Source of the DNA: Adenophora triphylla var. japonica
Lineage: Eukaryota; Streptophyta; Magnoliopsida; Asterales; Campanulaceae
Length of the DNA stretch: 64,000 nt
NCBI GenBank assembly: GCA_022495995.1
Contig: JAFEMH010000079.1
Span: 868,001-932,000 of the forward strand
Reading direction: 5' to 3'
Position 1 is the first letter of the stretch. Each line of letters begins with the position of its first letter. Below the pieces are notes generated by a model. The model saw nothing but the letters and a program-made list of their open reading frames with translations, had not been told where the DNA came from and ran no database searches. This document shows, piece after piece, positions 1 through 11,204 of this stretch. Both the position numbers and the translations under genes were made by a program.

Positions 1-121
1 ACGTAGACGCCTCCGTCTAACGGGGTCCAATACGTTTTAGCCCCTCGATCCTCTTCTCTTCCCGTAAGAGAAGTAATCACGGGTTAAAACGGCGTTCCGA
101 CCCCGTTCCGTTTACTTTCTG

Positions 122-305
122 TTATTTACAATTCCGAGCCGTTTGGCCTCGTTGATCGTCATTTACAATTCCGAGCCGTTTGGCCTCGTTGATCGTCATT
201 TACAATTCCGAGCCGTTTGGCCTCGTTGATCGTCATTTACAATTCCGAGCCGATTGGCCTCGTCGATCGTCATTTACGATTCCGGATCGTTTGATTCCGT
301 TGACA
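122..305 (+). repeat. 37-bp tandem repeat in LTR of A
   Basis: About 4 to 5 units at exact 37-bp spacing (for example 128 and 165), the last ones degenerate. Each unit contains the self-complementary run CGAGCCGTTTGGCCTCG. The matching array in the LTR of D is at 46494-46650. Confidence 0.85.
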
Positions 306-611
306 CTGCTTTAAATACTGTCATTTACAAGTCCGACCCGTTTGGATCGTGATAGTATTTACTTTTCAAAGTCCGAGTCGCAACCCGATTCGTTGATCGC
401 ATATCATTTAATACGCATTTTTCCCGTAAAAATCGTTAACAATGTAATGCCCGGTTCAAAACCGGAGTTCGTCCTTCGAACTCTCTTTCAAAATGCGCAA
501 AATGACGTTTGTCATTCAAACGCTCATCTTTCAAACTAAAAGCCGCCATTTGACACTCAAAATCATTTAATACGCATTTTTCCCGTAAAAATCGTTAACA
601 ATGACTCGCAC

Positions 612-872
612 GGTTCAAAATCGACGTTTGCCACGCAAACGCTCCTTTCAAACTCAAAATCGACGTTTGCCACGCAAACGCTCCTTTCAAACTCAAAATC
701 GACGTTTGCCACGCAAACGCTCATTTCAAACTCAAAATCGACGTTTGCCACGCAAACGCTCCTTTCAAACTCAAAATCAACGTTTGCCACGCAAACGCTC
801 CTTTCAAACTCAAAATCGACGTTTGCCACGCAAACGCTCATTTCCGTCTCAAACCGACGTTTGTCATTCAAG
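612..872 (+). repeat. 39-bp tandem hairpin repeat in LTR of A
   Basis: Units start at 621, 660, 699, 738, 777 and 816, each with the inverted repeat CGTTTG-ccacg-CAAACG, and degenerate units lie on both sides (for example 495-525 and 853-880). It opens reading frames on both strands with repeated peptides, but these follow from a unit length divisible by three and are not taken as genes. D has about four units at 45950-46110. Confidence 0.9.
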
Positions 873-957
873 CGCTCGTCTTTTCAAACAAAGTCACCTA
901 ATCAACGTTTGACATTCAAACCAAGATTAAGCTTGTCATTCAAGCCCCCATTTTAAA

Positions 958-975
958 ACACACACACACACACAC
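958..975 (+). repeat. CA microsatellite
   Basis: A run of about nine CA units in the LTR of A. The LTR of D has the complementary GT run at 45822-45840. Confidence 0.9.
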
Positions 976-1226
976 GTTTTCGAGAAAGGTAGAAAGACTC
1001 GTCATGCGAGGCGTTTCGGGCGATCTCGTAATACTCTACCCGAAACGTAACGTGACCTCCGAACCTAACATTCTCTGGTACTAAAAAAGATTTTTACTCG
1101 TTTTTGCTACCAATAAAAATGATCCCCCATTTTCAAAGCCTTTTCCTAAGTTTTTGCTACCAATAAAAATGACACCATTTTCTAAAGCCGTTTCTCAACG
1201 TTTGGGCTCAAAATACAAAAAACGCG

Positions 1227-1236
1227 TGGCGACTCC
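1227..1236 (+). other. PBS-like TGGCGACTCC inside U5 of A
   Basis: The first ten bases of the PBS occur exactly 100 bp upstream of the true PBS, still inside the LTR. The equivalent is found in the LTRs of B, C and D at similar distances. The function is unknown. Confidence 0.6.
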
Positions 1237-1326
1237 TCATTTTCCTTCCCATGAAGCGAGGTCTCAGACATCAACCCTCCGCGAAAGACAACCGCTTTCG
1301 CTCGCGCGAACCCGGGTAATTTCAGT

Positions 1327-1343
1327 TGGCGACTCCGCTGGGG
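1327..1343 (+). other. Primer-binding site of A (tRNA-Arg)
   Basis: TGGCGACTCCGCTGGGG begins 2 bp after the LTR end. It is complementary to the CCA-ended 3' terminus of a plant tRNA-Arg (CCCCAGCGGAGTCG plus CCA). This fixes the LTR end and the + orientation of element A. Confidence 0.9.
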
Positions 1344-2638
1344 ACAAGATACTTTTTTCAAAACTACCGTTGTTTTCTAAAAAGCCTTCCGTGGGTCAAA
1401 CTTTCGTTTACCCTTCCTCGTTTTCGTGTGTGTGAGTTCCTTTAAACCTCGAACGGTTTTTGTTTCAAAGGCATTACATTGTCAACTTTTCAAAATCATA
1501 CCATGTTTGTGCATCCCCATTCATGTTTGATTTTCATGCTGTCTTTTGAACTGTGCATCATAAATTCTTTAAGACACATTCTAAAAAAAATCTCTGTTTT
1601 ACTCAGAAAAAGAATTTTAGTGACCGCACACTACACGCACTTGCTGCCTCGGAACACCGCACTTCACGTGCACTTGCTACCTCGAAACACTGTACACTAC
1701 AACCCCTAACCCGGGATGGCCTTATCAGTTGCACTCCGATTGGTCTGCCAGACACCTTTCGGGGGCGCACGGGGTCGTCCCAAACATCCCATCCTAGCCC
1801 GTGTAAGCCATGCACTCTTTGTGTCACACTTTGTCCAAGACCCCGGTTGGTTTTTGGCTTAGCTCGTGTCATAAAGCCTAAGTATATGTTTTTTACGCCG
1901 GGCCCCGCCCCGAGTCAAGCTCGAGAGTTTGAGACCGAAGGTCGTTCCCGACCCGAAGTCTTGAGCTTTTCAGCCTTGACTTTGACGCGGAGCTCTGCCG
2001 AAAAATATACCCGAAGGTTCAATGTGACGCCGTGTCACCAAACCTCGCCGTATGTACTGTGCCAGCCACAACTTGGCCAACGCCAAAAGCTAAGGTCTCT
2101 CGCACAAGCGAGTCAGGAGAGGTCATGCCCAAATTTTGGCACGATCCCCACCTTAACTTAAGGACGTTGACTTCGACTGTGGCCCGCGCGTCACACACGT
2201 TGAAAGTTTGCGTGATCAGCTAGCCTGAAGTTCACTTTTTTTCCTTTGTCGGTGGCACTCGCTTGCCTTATCGACCTCGGCCGGGATAGTCCGTCCTGAG
2301 AAAGATGATCTACAATGGAAACGAGGGGCTTATAAGCGTAGTGACGAGATCCACTGATTAGAGCTCTAGGATTAGTTGCGAAAAAGAAGACCCGCTCTTT
2401 TCCAACCGATTAGGACTCTGAGAAAACGCGCTTTAAGTAAACATTAATCGGTAACTGCACATTGTACAAGCCCGAAACCTTGATCCAAATACCCTTTTCC
2501 GAAGCCTAAACCCTTCCTTTCGTTCCCTGCAAATGAGCGTAAAGTGGTTCGTATTTCCGGCCGCCTTGCCAGAATCACAAGAACGGCAGCTGTCGGACAA
2601 TTCTTCGGTTCCCTCGGTTCCTCACTGTAATTTCCGAC
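1344..2638 (+). other. Untranslated leader of A
   Basis: No convincing coding sequence. The stretch around 1795-1890 corresponds, in opposite orientation, to leader sequence of C near 40770-40900 and of B near 43360-43460, so the leader is homologous between elements. Short open frames here look random. Confidence 0.7.
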
Positions 2639-4258
2639 ATGTCTAGCTCACCGAGAAATCGTGACGGGACGGACCCCGCCACCGGTAATGAGATATGACA
2701 TTGGAAGAAGCCATCCAAGCTTGTGAGGTTCACAAGAGGCGTAAAGAAGATCGCCAGAATTTCGTGGTACAGCCTTTCCGAATGAGCGAGGTATAGCAGC
2801 CTATCCCCGCCGACGGTACTTTTGTCCCGGTCGAGGATGACGATTCCCCGAAACCAGTTCACCAAACCTTCAACCAGGTTCCGCCCCCGCCAACATACGG
2901 GATGCCTTCGAATCAAGGAAACAACCGACCTAGGCTCCATGTTGCCACCTCTCGTGGCAACCCCGTCATTTTTGGCCACTGCCAGTCTTTGCTCCTATCA
3001 CTCAATATCACCAACGCACCGCTGGACCATCTCAGATGCCAATCTCCCTCAATACCCTCCCGGGTTCGTCCCGTTGCCTATACACGAATCTCTAAACACC
3101 GGGACAAACCCCGATACAGCCTCTCGAAAAGGCTCCCATATATCCACATATATCAAGCCTTCCACCTCCGATCACTACCGCTCACGTGGTAGCACCCGGC
3201 GCCGAGCCTCAAAGTCCACCACTGGACCCAACCTTAGCCTGGATGGTCGAGAAGATGAAAGACCTGAAAGCCACCATGAAAGCATCAAAGCAGAAATGCT
3301 CAAATCCACGTATCCGGAATGGTCACGCCTCTCCCCGCCAAGTTCGAATGCCGAGATGGACCAATTCGACGGAACCGAATGTCCTCAAACGCACGTCGAT
3401 ACCTACGTTCTCGGCATGAGGGCAAAAGGAGCAACCCTCCAAAGAAATGGTCGGCCACTTCCAAAGATACGCTCAAAAGTTCAGCGTTACGATGGTTTCG
3501 AGGGTCAAGCTCGCGGATCGCCACACTGGGATCAGATTAGTAATATCTTCCCCGGAACGGTACCGATCCAACTAAGAGTGGGAAACAAGTCGTGAGGACT
3601 TAATCACCACCGAGCGTAAATCGGATGAAAGTGTTGGGGAATTCTACAAGAGGTGGAGCCGGAAACTCTCCGAGATCATGGAGCCACTCTCCAAAGATGA
3701 ACAGATGCGGATCTTCAAGTCCCGCTTAAGACCGTCCATCGAACTCTCATCGGGCCATCATTTCTTCCTGCATCTCCGGGCCATGGTCAACGCCGGCTCA
3801 CAGCTCGAGAAGGATCTCAAGGAAAAGTTGGCTACCGCACAAACCCATACAGATATCGCTCGCCAGCTGCATTCAATCCCGCACCGGCCCCGGCAAAGGG
3901 AAAGATACGTCCGTCAACTACATCCATCGTGGACAACAATGGGCAACAAAACCTGGGCCCCGCAAAGCAACAATTCTACTCGGAAACGGCCGTACACTTC
4001 GACAAGTTGGACATGCCACTGAGCAAGATGCTGAAAGGGTTAATCAAGGAGGGTCTCCTTAAACCCGTTGCCAATTACAAGCCCAAAATTCCCGTAGCTA
4101 ATGCGGACAAGAGCAAATACTGCGCCTTTCATCAGTATCACGGCCATACCAACGACAACTGTTTGGGGTTACGATACGAAATCCAGAACTTGATAGAAGA
4201 AGGCAAGCCGAGCGCCCCGTGGGCCCAATACAGTCGGAAACCCTTTTCCGAACAATAA
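2639..4258 (+). pseudogene. gag: gag of element A, frameshifted
   Basis: Gag forms the particle in which reverse transcription takes place. The likely start is the ATG at 2639, where A resembles the gag N-terminus of B and C (a DGTF-x-VEDD-like segment near 2810-2850). Typical plant Ty3/gypsy gag signs follow across changing frames: a DGT-ECPQTH-x-x-TYV segment near 3365-3410, then a block at 3620-3760 with GEFYKRWSRKLSEI and a KSRLRPSIE tail, as in the retrotransposon gag core. The C-terminal knuckle C-x2-H-x4-GH-x4-C lies at about 4118-4160 in an open frame ending at 4258. At least three frame changes break the gene. The core seen here is missing from the gag-like proteins of B and C. Confidence 0.75.
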
Positions 4259-5970
4259 CAGCGTGAATTCCATTGAGTGGGTGCCCAAGAAGATCGCCGC
4301 AGAACCAGTTTCTACGCCTCTTTCAGCTGGATCCTCCTCTAATGTCCACATCAGCTACGATGTTTGCGATCGCTTCCGCCTCGCCCGGGAGTACGAGTCC
4401 CGAGAAACGGTCAGAGCAATCCTCCGAGAAAACAAAAGAATAAATCCTCTCAACAAAGAATCGAGAGAAAGATACGAAGCCGGGGACACCAAAGTGTAGG
4501 TACACTCGGAGAACCTTCGGGAGGTTCGACTACTACGCATCAGTACTCCAGCCAGTCCTCCTTGCCTCCAGCCATGCAGCCTTTAGAGCAAACAAAGGGA
4601 AAGCCGAAAAGTCCCGCCGAAACCAGTAATCTGACCCGTGACACCGGAATACCTCGGATCTTGGTAATCTTATCACAAATAAGCCTAACCCCCGCGGGAT
4701 CGCCCAAGATTCAATTTGTCCAAATTTTCCGAGCTCGGACCGTAAAGGAAGATCAAAGTCACTTGGCACTCGCACTCAATCAACGTGCTAACCAAGGGCA
4801 AGAACCGCCACAAACAGCCTCAACATAATCCCGAGGCTCCAGCAAAGGCTTTACCTCGCAAGAGGAAGACAGGAAACGGATGGCTTGATGACTCTCCTTC
4901 TCCGGATAGAGACCAGATCTACGATTCCCGACTGTACGGCAGTATGATCACGTTCTGTGACGAAGGCTTACCGAGAGACGCCTCGGGGCACAACGAAGCT
5001 CTGTACATCACTCTCAAGCTTAACACCATAACACTCCCCGGAGTATTGGTAGACAATGGGTCAGCCGTTAATGTTCTCCCTCTCAGCATGAGGCGAGCCC
5101 TCCGCATCAACGAAAGCCATTTGATCCCGTCTACTCGGACTATCAAGGCCTACGACAGCTCATCTCGTCCCATCCTGGGGACGGTAACTCTGGAACTCTG
5201 GTTCGAAACCCAAATGGTGCCAGCAAAATTCCATGTAATGGACATTCCATCCGAGTTCACAGCTCTGTTAGGACGCCCTTGGCTACATCACATGAAAGCC
5301 ATAGCTTCCTCTCTCCATCAGTGTGTTAAGTTCATTAACCGGCAGGGAGATCTCGAAGTCATCCGAGGGGACAGTTTCCTCATAGGAAACGAAGCCGAGA
5401 CAATAGCCAAGCGTGTCCGCACTCAGGCACCGGGGGTACCTCCTTCGAATCAACCAAGGGACTATCGGGGCAAATCTCATCAGAATCCCTCAGAGTCCGG
5501 AGATGCTAACTATGTAAACGTATTGAACAAAGTGCACCTCGCGCCCGATACATCAAGTTCAACCGTCATTTCCAACATTTGGAGGCAGATTGGAAGGAAA
5601 CGCCGAATATCGCCATGATGCGGGCACATAAACCCCTGGGCCTCCAATCGGAGATTCGCGCATTCTTCAAACCAACTCCCTGCCTCGCCAGCGAAGAGAT
5701 CTTTGTGATAAAGGTCAACAAGCACCGTCATTCTCGTTTTGAATGCATGAAAGTCGTATGGATGTCCTCCACGAGGAACTACCCGTTGCACCCTCTTCTC
5801 CAACGAAGAGCATGATGTTTTCCTAGTCGCTCCAAAGAACGCAACCTGACGCAATACGTCCCTACGTTTGGATTGAACCGTCGGATGATGACGAATCGTG
5901 ACTCTCCGGAGTCGAGGACGCGGTAGACCCGGGCGGCAGACCTCTCGCATTCACATGCTCAATTTTGAGG
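4259..5970 (+). pseudogene. First protease module (PR1) and following linker, element A
   Basis: The region opens with a gag-pol linker (VGTLGEPSGG near 4500) and continues into a 277-residue frame (4785-5618) with an aspartic protease domain: an ITFCDEGLPRD lead-in, the active-site motif LVDNGSAVNVLP (about 5050-5085), and the flap and second half with LGRPWLHHMKAIASSLHQ (about 5270-5320). A retropepsin would cut the Gag-Pol polyprotein. Beyond 5618 the homologous linker runs on in other frames to the segment HMLNFEDGTP (about 5955-5985). In element C this linker leads directly to the region before RT; in A and D a second module follows. At least two frameshifts are present. Confidence 0.8.
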
Positions 5971-8350
5971 ACGGAACTCCTTCCAATCGTGTCACCTACG
6001 ACCAAGGTTCCAATACCATGGAAATTGTCAAGCTCAACGTCCAAGACAAAGCGGCTATCCGACAATTGGAAGAAACCGGTTCACACGACGAAGAACCCTC
6101 TCGACCAAGTGGCCGACGATGATTTCGTCAACATCATCTATTCCGTATATCCCGATGTTACCAAGGATCCGATCCTTATCGTCGATTCTCGCAATACCAA
6201 AGTCACCCTCGATGATCGCCCGCTCATGGTAAACGAGGCTTTCCAAGCGAGCTCGTGAGCTCATCATTACTTCCGAGTACCACCCCAGCTGCAACCGGCC
6301 CGTGCCGTCAGCCAAGATTATACCCTCAAGCGCCGCCAAGGCCAAGGGCAACAGCCGAAGGAGACCAAGCTCCTCACCCCGCTACAAGTCGATCAATCTC
6401 GGGAACGCTTCCGGCAGCCTACCCCGAAAACATCTCGTGAAAGTCTTCCCCGCAAGGCGTAGCCGCCTTCCGACATAGGAAATGACCACCTCAAAGCATC
6501 AACATGCTCCAGCTCGATTCGCTCCCACCGTCACGGCCCCTGATTCGTACATCCCGCGCCGATCGCTAGCTCGATAGACTTAGCGATCGAGCGAGATCAC
6601 GAGACCGTCAACATTGCATCTAACACCCCCGTGGGGTCAATCAAGCGTATATGGGCAAATTTCTTGGTAATCGAGATCAAGGAAGGCCGCATGGAATGTC
6701 CCACCCGACTTCCTTCGTCAACGTAATCCAAGTGTTCCGCCATTCGGCGATTTGAATGTAATCATGGTTCTCGGGACACTAGTCGATGATGCGCACCTAC
6801 GGAGACCGCTAGCTCTCGCAAGGAAAGCCCTCATGGAACTAGCCGCTCAAGAAAGTCGTCTTTGGGACGAAGACCAAGGTCGAAAGACCGACAGGACCGA
6901 GCCCTTAAAGTGTCACAGCCTTTCATACGTAAAGCTAGAGGCCACTCTAGACTGGGCTCGACCTCAAGGGTTTTGCTCACGGCAACTTCCCTGACTACCG
7001 TCTCGTTCTCATCCAACCCCTCTCGCTGTGCAAGGGTGGTCAACGGTCCCGATGACCTAGGAGATGGAACGACACAAGAGAACGAATCCCGCCGCTTACC
7101 TTCCCTGGGAAAGCAAGTTCTACGTGAAAGCGACGACGAAGACGATGAAACCATTCTCTTCCAAGCCGGGCATGAAGTCAACAAAACCGGACTCCCAAGT
7201 GGTCCCGGGAGGATGGGAACAGATCATTTCCGCACTCAAATTGAAAGGCCAACTCGTGGAGGAAGGTCTATTTAAAAACAAGAGGAAGATGGAAATTGCC
7301 TCGAGCAACTACTCAGGAGATTCCACAGCCTACGGCATTCGTTTACGTAAACGATCAACCGGGACAAAGAACCACCACATGGGCAGATGTTCGGGAAGCC
7401 GTATACTCGCCTTCCGATATACCCGCTACTCGATAAAAGCAAAGGAGAAAACTCTCCCCGATGGAGGTTTACTCTAGACTGCCGCACGCAGCTTCAAAGA
7501 AGCACCGGCTATTCTCACATGGGAAGAAACGCAGCATTAACTCTCGACGCAGCTCCGCCGCAAGAAGGTTGATCTCGGGGCCTGAGCGGAGGAAAACTAG
7601 CAAACCACGAGTATCGCTGCACCCAACCTCCGTAATGCCCCGAGTATGCTCAAGAAGAAGGAAAGGAACGCGATATACCGTGAAGAGATCAAGGAGAACG
7701 TTCGCTGAGCCGAGAACTCTCCAACCTCCCTGAGGGTTAGCAACGCAGAGTTCACCTGTGCAACCACTGTTGTGCACCGACGTTCGAACAACAAAGCCCG
7801 TAAACTACCTCCCCGCAGAGGCACCTAAGCCGCATCCCGGGACGTAATCCGTCAAGCCGCCGAAGCTCCCGGAATTCATCCACAATCAATGAGTTGAGGG
7901 AAGACATATGGCCTTATGCTACGAGGAATCCTCCTCTAACTATGGCTCAACTCAGAGCAGCCCTATTCGTAAGGGACCAAACCCGATGTCGCCGTCCTAA
8001 CCCGATCGGGTCAAATCCATGCATTACCACCTAAGGCCACCAAAAAGCTCGCGGAGCCGTAATCGCAACCCGGCCACTCGAAGACGCAAGTTCCCGAAAG
8101 AGGACCCGATCCTCACTCGGCTCAAGCGCACTCGTGCAAACATTTCCCTTTGGTCCCCGCTCACCTCTTCATATCCTCACAAGCTCAAGCTAGAGGAAAG
8201 CTCGGCCCGTACCATGGTCCCCATGGACGCAACCCTGCATGAAGTCATTCGATGATCGGCAACATCCACTATGGCAAAATTATCACCTTCACAGATTTAG
8301 ACCTTCCAAAATTTGGGGCCGATCACAATGAGCCGCTCTACATCACACCA
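5971..8350 (+). pseudogene. Second, gag-like module inserted before PR2, element A
   Basis: This is not recognised as a known gag domain. It matches 62090-59700 of element D on the other strand, segment by segment: MEIVKLNV (6018), a stretch with VNIIY and VTLDDRPLMVN (6130-6235), ALMELAAQESRLW (6825-6865), an acidic ESDDED segment (7125-7145), and finally a segment with NISLWSPLTSSYPHKLKLEES (8133-8200) that is characteristic of the region just before protease in plant Ty3/gypsy polyproteins. Frameshifts are frequent; no single frame covers it. The copy in D is a little better preserved (195- and 220-residue frames). It is absent from element C, where flanking segments abut. Confidence 0.6.
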
Positions 8351-8376
8351 AATCGGACGAGCATCGCCTTCCCCGC

Positions 8377-10284
8377 GTGTTGGTAGACGGAGGTTCCGGA
8401 ATGAATGTCTTGCCCGCCAAGATGATGGACCTGCTTGACATCAAGCCCATAGATCTAAAGCCTTCAGTCCACACTGTCAAGGCCTATGACTCTACTTCCC
8501 GTACAGTTCTCGGGGTTGCTACTCTTAATATCTGGTTCGGCAAGCGGATGATCCCCACCGAATTCCAAGTGTTGGACATTCCAATCACTTTCACAGCCAT
8601 CCTGGGGCATCCCTGGCTGCATCAAATTAATGGCGTGGCATCCACCCTTCACCAGTGCCTTAAGTTCATGCAAGGCAACGAGCTAACTACAGTCTACGGC
8701 GACAGCGTCACCACCGAGGGGACCAGCACCAACGACATTCCAGTGTTAGAAATCAAGCATAGTGACGACATGCCATTAACTGGATTCACTCTGGGGACCT
8801 CCAAGATCCAAATATGCAACGTGGACCTTCCACTGTCTAACGATCAGATTCCTCCTGCCATGAGAATGATGAAACTCATGAACTTCATCCCAGGACTGGG
8901 GCTCGACAAAAGGCTACAAGGCCAACACCAAGTTATTGAAGTCAAGGACCACACCACGGTCCAGGGGCTTGGCTACGTGCCAACACCGGCTGACATAAGG
9001 GAGAACAAAAGGCTCGCCCGCACCAAGGCAGCAGCCCACAAAAGGGGAACCTCCGACGGCACACCCAATCTCCGACCTTACAGCTTTGACCTTGCTCATT
9101 ATTTCACCAAGGGAACCAACAGCAGAACTGAGGGGATCGACAAGGGAACCGACAGCAGAACTGAGGGGACCGACAATGCGAACCGACAAAGAATCGAGGG
9201 GACCGACAATGAACCGATGAAGATGAGAAAGAAGCAGGATAGTCGCACCAAGACTACAGGAAGAATGGAACAGCTAGCACGGGACCTCAAGCGCTTCAGA
9301 GGGCTCAAAGCTAATCCGATAAGGGGAGCATTCCTCGACATCACAGCTCTACCTGACCAACCGCCACCACCGTCCAAAGACGAGTACACACTCAAGGGAA
9401 TCCCATACTTGGAGGAGCAACTCAAGGTACTCTCCATGGGAAACAGACTGTTCGGATTAGCCGCCGAGGCCACATTCGAGACAGTAAGTCCAAAGCAGAA
9501 GGAACCAGAATTCATAGAAGACGCTCTCAGTGGACCAGCTCTACAGAGTCTGTTTGAAGAAGTCGTGGAGTTGCCAAACTTGATCGACTGGGGCTCCGAC
9601 AATAGCATGATTGCCATGATTGGGATAGCAGAAGCCAAGCCTCTCGATCCCCGCACCCTCATCAAGCATCCAGCAATGCCACTGAAGAATTGGGTAACTT
9701 TCACCGGACCAAGGGCAAGCCAGGCAGAATTGGAAGACAAGCTGGGCCCGCACCCACATCTCCCTAAACCCGGTCTCAAACCCTCTGGGTCAGTCCTTGT
9801 CAGAGTCCAGTCCTCTGAGTCATCCAACGGCCTTACACCGGAGGACTATAATAATGTAGCCAATCATGTATGTCCGTTCTTGTTCAATGAAAAGTCTGAC
9901 CTTTCGGAGTATCCTCTCATTGCCACTTTAAGAACTAATAAGTTAACAAACAACTTAAAAGACGTTAATAACTCAATTGATAAAGAAGCAGACACATTAA
10001 ACGAACAATATATTAAGGAAGTTCTCGAGCGTGTAGTTGACCAAGAGGACAACCGGGCCCAAGCTGCCGAAGAGGTTATGACCAAAGTGAACCTGGGGTC
10101 AGTGCAAGAGCCTAAAGAGACACAAGTGGGCGCTTTTCGCCGATGCGTAAAAGAAGCCCCGATAAGCCTCCTCCGGAGTATGTTGACGTGTTCGCCCGGT
10201 CATATCAGACATGCCAGGACTCGATCCCTCGATCGTGGAGCACGTAATTCCCCGGATCCCGAATCCAAGCCTCGTCAAATGTAA
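8377..10284 (+). CDS. Second protease (PR2) and pol N-terminal region, element A
   Basis: A 635-residue open frame, the longest of element A. It enters just downstream of a frameshift: the preceding ITFTDLDLPKFGADHNEP lead-in is in another frame at 8281-8335. It begins with the protease active site LVDGGSGMNVLP, then DIPITFTAILGHPWLHQI (about residues 66-83) and STLHQCLKF, the normal halves of a plant retropepsin. A linker of about 400 residues follows, including a repeated RTEGTDN-type segment (residues 245-280), and then the segment SDNSMIAMIG through ALNEQYIKEV-like sequence that in element C follows PR1 directly. The last 45 residues are out of frame with the RT start. A functional Gag-Pol is not expected. 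Confidence 0.8.
   Translation: MLVDGGSGMNVLPAKMMDLLDIKPIDLKPSVHTVKAYDSTSRTVLGVATLNIWFGKRMIPTEFQVLDIPITFTAILGHPWLHQINGVASTLHQCLKFMQGNELTTVYGDSVTTEGTSTNDIPVLEIKHSDDMPLTGFTLGTSKIQICNVDLPLSNDQIPPAMRMMKLMNFIPGLGLDKRLQGQHQVIEVKDHTTVQGLGYVPTPADIRENKRLARTKAAAHKRGTSDGTPNLRPYSFDLAHYFTKGTNSRTEGIDKGTDSRTEGTDNANRQRIEGTDNEPMKMRKKQDSRTKTTGRMEQLARDLKRFRGLKANPIRGAFLDITALPDQPPPPSKDEYTLKGIPYLEEQLKVLSMGNRLFGLAAEATFETVSPKQKEPEFIEDALSGPALQSLFEEVVELPNLIDWGSDNSMIAMIGIAEAKPLDPRTLIKHPAMPLKNWVTFTGPRASQAELEDKLGPHPHLPKPGLKPSGSVLVRVQSSESSNGLTPEDYNNVANHVCPFLFNEKSDLSEYPLIATLRTNKLTNNLKDVNNSIDKEADTLNEQYIKEVLERVVDQEDNRAQAAEEVMTKVNLGSVQEPKETQVGAFRRCVKEAPISLLRSMLTCSPGHIRHARTRSLDRGARNSPDPESKPRQM
9109..9215 (+). repeat. In-frame minisatellite in PR2 linker
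   Basis: Three to four imperfect units of about 33-36 bp encode variants of GTDSRTEGTDN. The equivalent place in D (about 58800-58930) has a different number and order of GT-D/R-rich units. Confidence 0.75.
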
Positions 10285-11204
10285 GCCGCGCAAGATCAAG
10301 CCAGAGTGGTCCTTGCAAGTAAAAGAAGAGATTGAGAAAATGCTCCGAGTTGGTTTCATCGTGAGCGATTGAGTACCCGACTTGGCTCTCCAACATCGTG
10401 ACGGTCACCAAGGCCAATGGAAAGGTCGATGCCGTGTGGATTTCCGGGATCTCAACAAGGCCAGCCCTAAAGATGATTTCCCATCGCCTAACATCGACAT
10501 GCCGGTCGACACCACGACAAATTTTGAAGTAAAGTCCTTCGTGGACGGGTTCGCCGGATACAACCTGCATCAAGATGTCCGAGGAGGATCAAGCCAAAAT
10601 CGCCTTCACCACTCCATGGGGGACGTACTGTTACACGGTCATGCCGTTCGGTCTAAAGAATGCTGGGGCTACTTACCGGGCCGCAATGCCCTCTTCCATG
10701 ACATGATTCACAAGGAAATCGAAGTGTATGTCGACGACATGATCATCCACTCCAGGGGATCGACATGCAAGCATTTGACAGATCTCGAGAAAGTTCTTCA
10801 ACAGACTCGAAAACACTCCATGAGGTTGAACCCAAGAAAGTGCACCTTCGGCGTCAAGCACGGCAAGGTACCGGGGTACATGGTTACGTAAAGGGGTATC
10901 AAAGCCGATCCCAAGAAAATCAAGGCCATCATCGACATGAAGCCGCCTCAAACCCCGATGTAAGTAAAGAGCTTCATGGGAAGACTTCAAGACATCGGGC
11001 CGCTTCATCAACCAGCTGACATCTCTCTGCGAGCCCATGTTCAAACCGATGAAAAAGAATGCCGACATCAAATGGGACTCCGAGTGCCAAACAAACTTTT
11101 GAGAAGATCAAGACCTACTTGGTGAATCCCCCAATTATGTGCCCGCCACATGAAGACAAGCCACTACTCCTGTATCCGACAAGAATGTACACGTCAATCG
11201 AGCA
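10285..11204 (+). pseudogene. Reverse transcriptase domain of A, frameshifted
   Basis: Fragments of an RT domain lie in changing frames: IKPEWSLQVKEEIEKML-like sequence at about 10295-10345, the VDFRDLNKASPKDDFP block at 10435-10485, KSFVDGFAGYN at 10530-10562, and the catalytic YVDD in EVYVDDMIIHS (about 10717-10755), then MRLNPRKCTFGVK. Stops and shifts follow at 10890 and near 11090. The order and wording match the better preserved RT of element C (36724-35900). It would copy the element RNA into DNA if intact; it is not. Confidence 0.85.

Larger units (their letters stand above)
1..1324 (+). repeat. 5' LTR of element A (left end outside window)
   Basis: This is an inverted copy of 45466-46770, the LTR of element D. 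It ends GGTAATTTCA, followed after 2 bp by a tRNA-Arg PBS. Aligned with D, about 850 bp of this LTR, including the TATA box region, lies left of the window. The visible part holds two minisatellites and a CA repeat. Confidence 0.9.

Noticed and set aside
601..912. 103-residue frame with repeated NRRLPRKRSFQTQ and its mirror frame on - as repeat proteins
   Set aside because: It lies in the LTR; the frame is a consequence of a 39-bp unit, and both strands are open alike.
1327..1343. tRNA-Arg gene fragment
   Set aside because: Only 17 bp complementary to the tRNA end, next to the LTR border: it is the primer-binding site.
1553..2223. 202-residue frame in the leader of A as an extra ORF before gag
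   Set aside because: Not preserved in the leaders of B or C, and no domain is seen.
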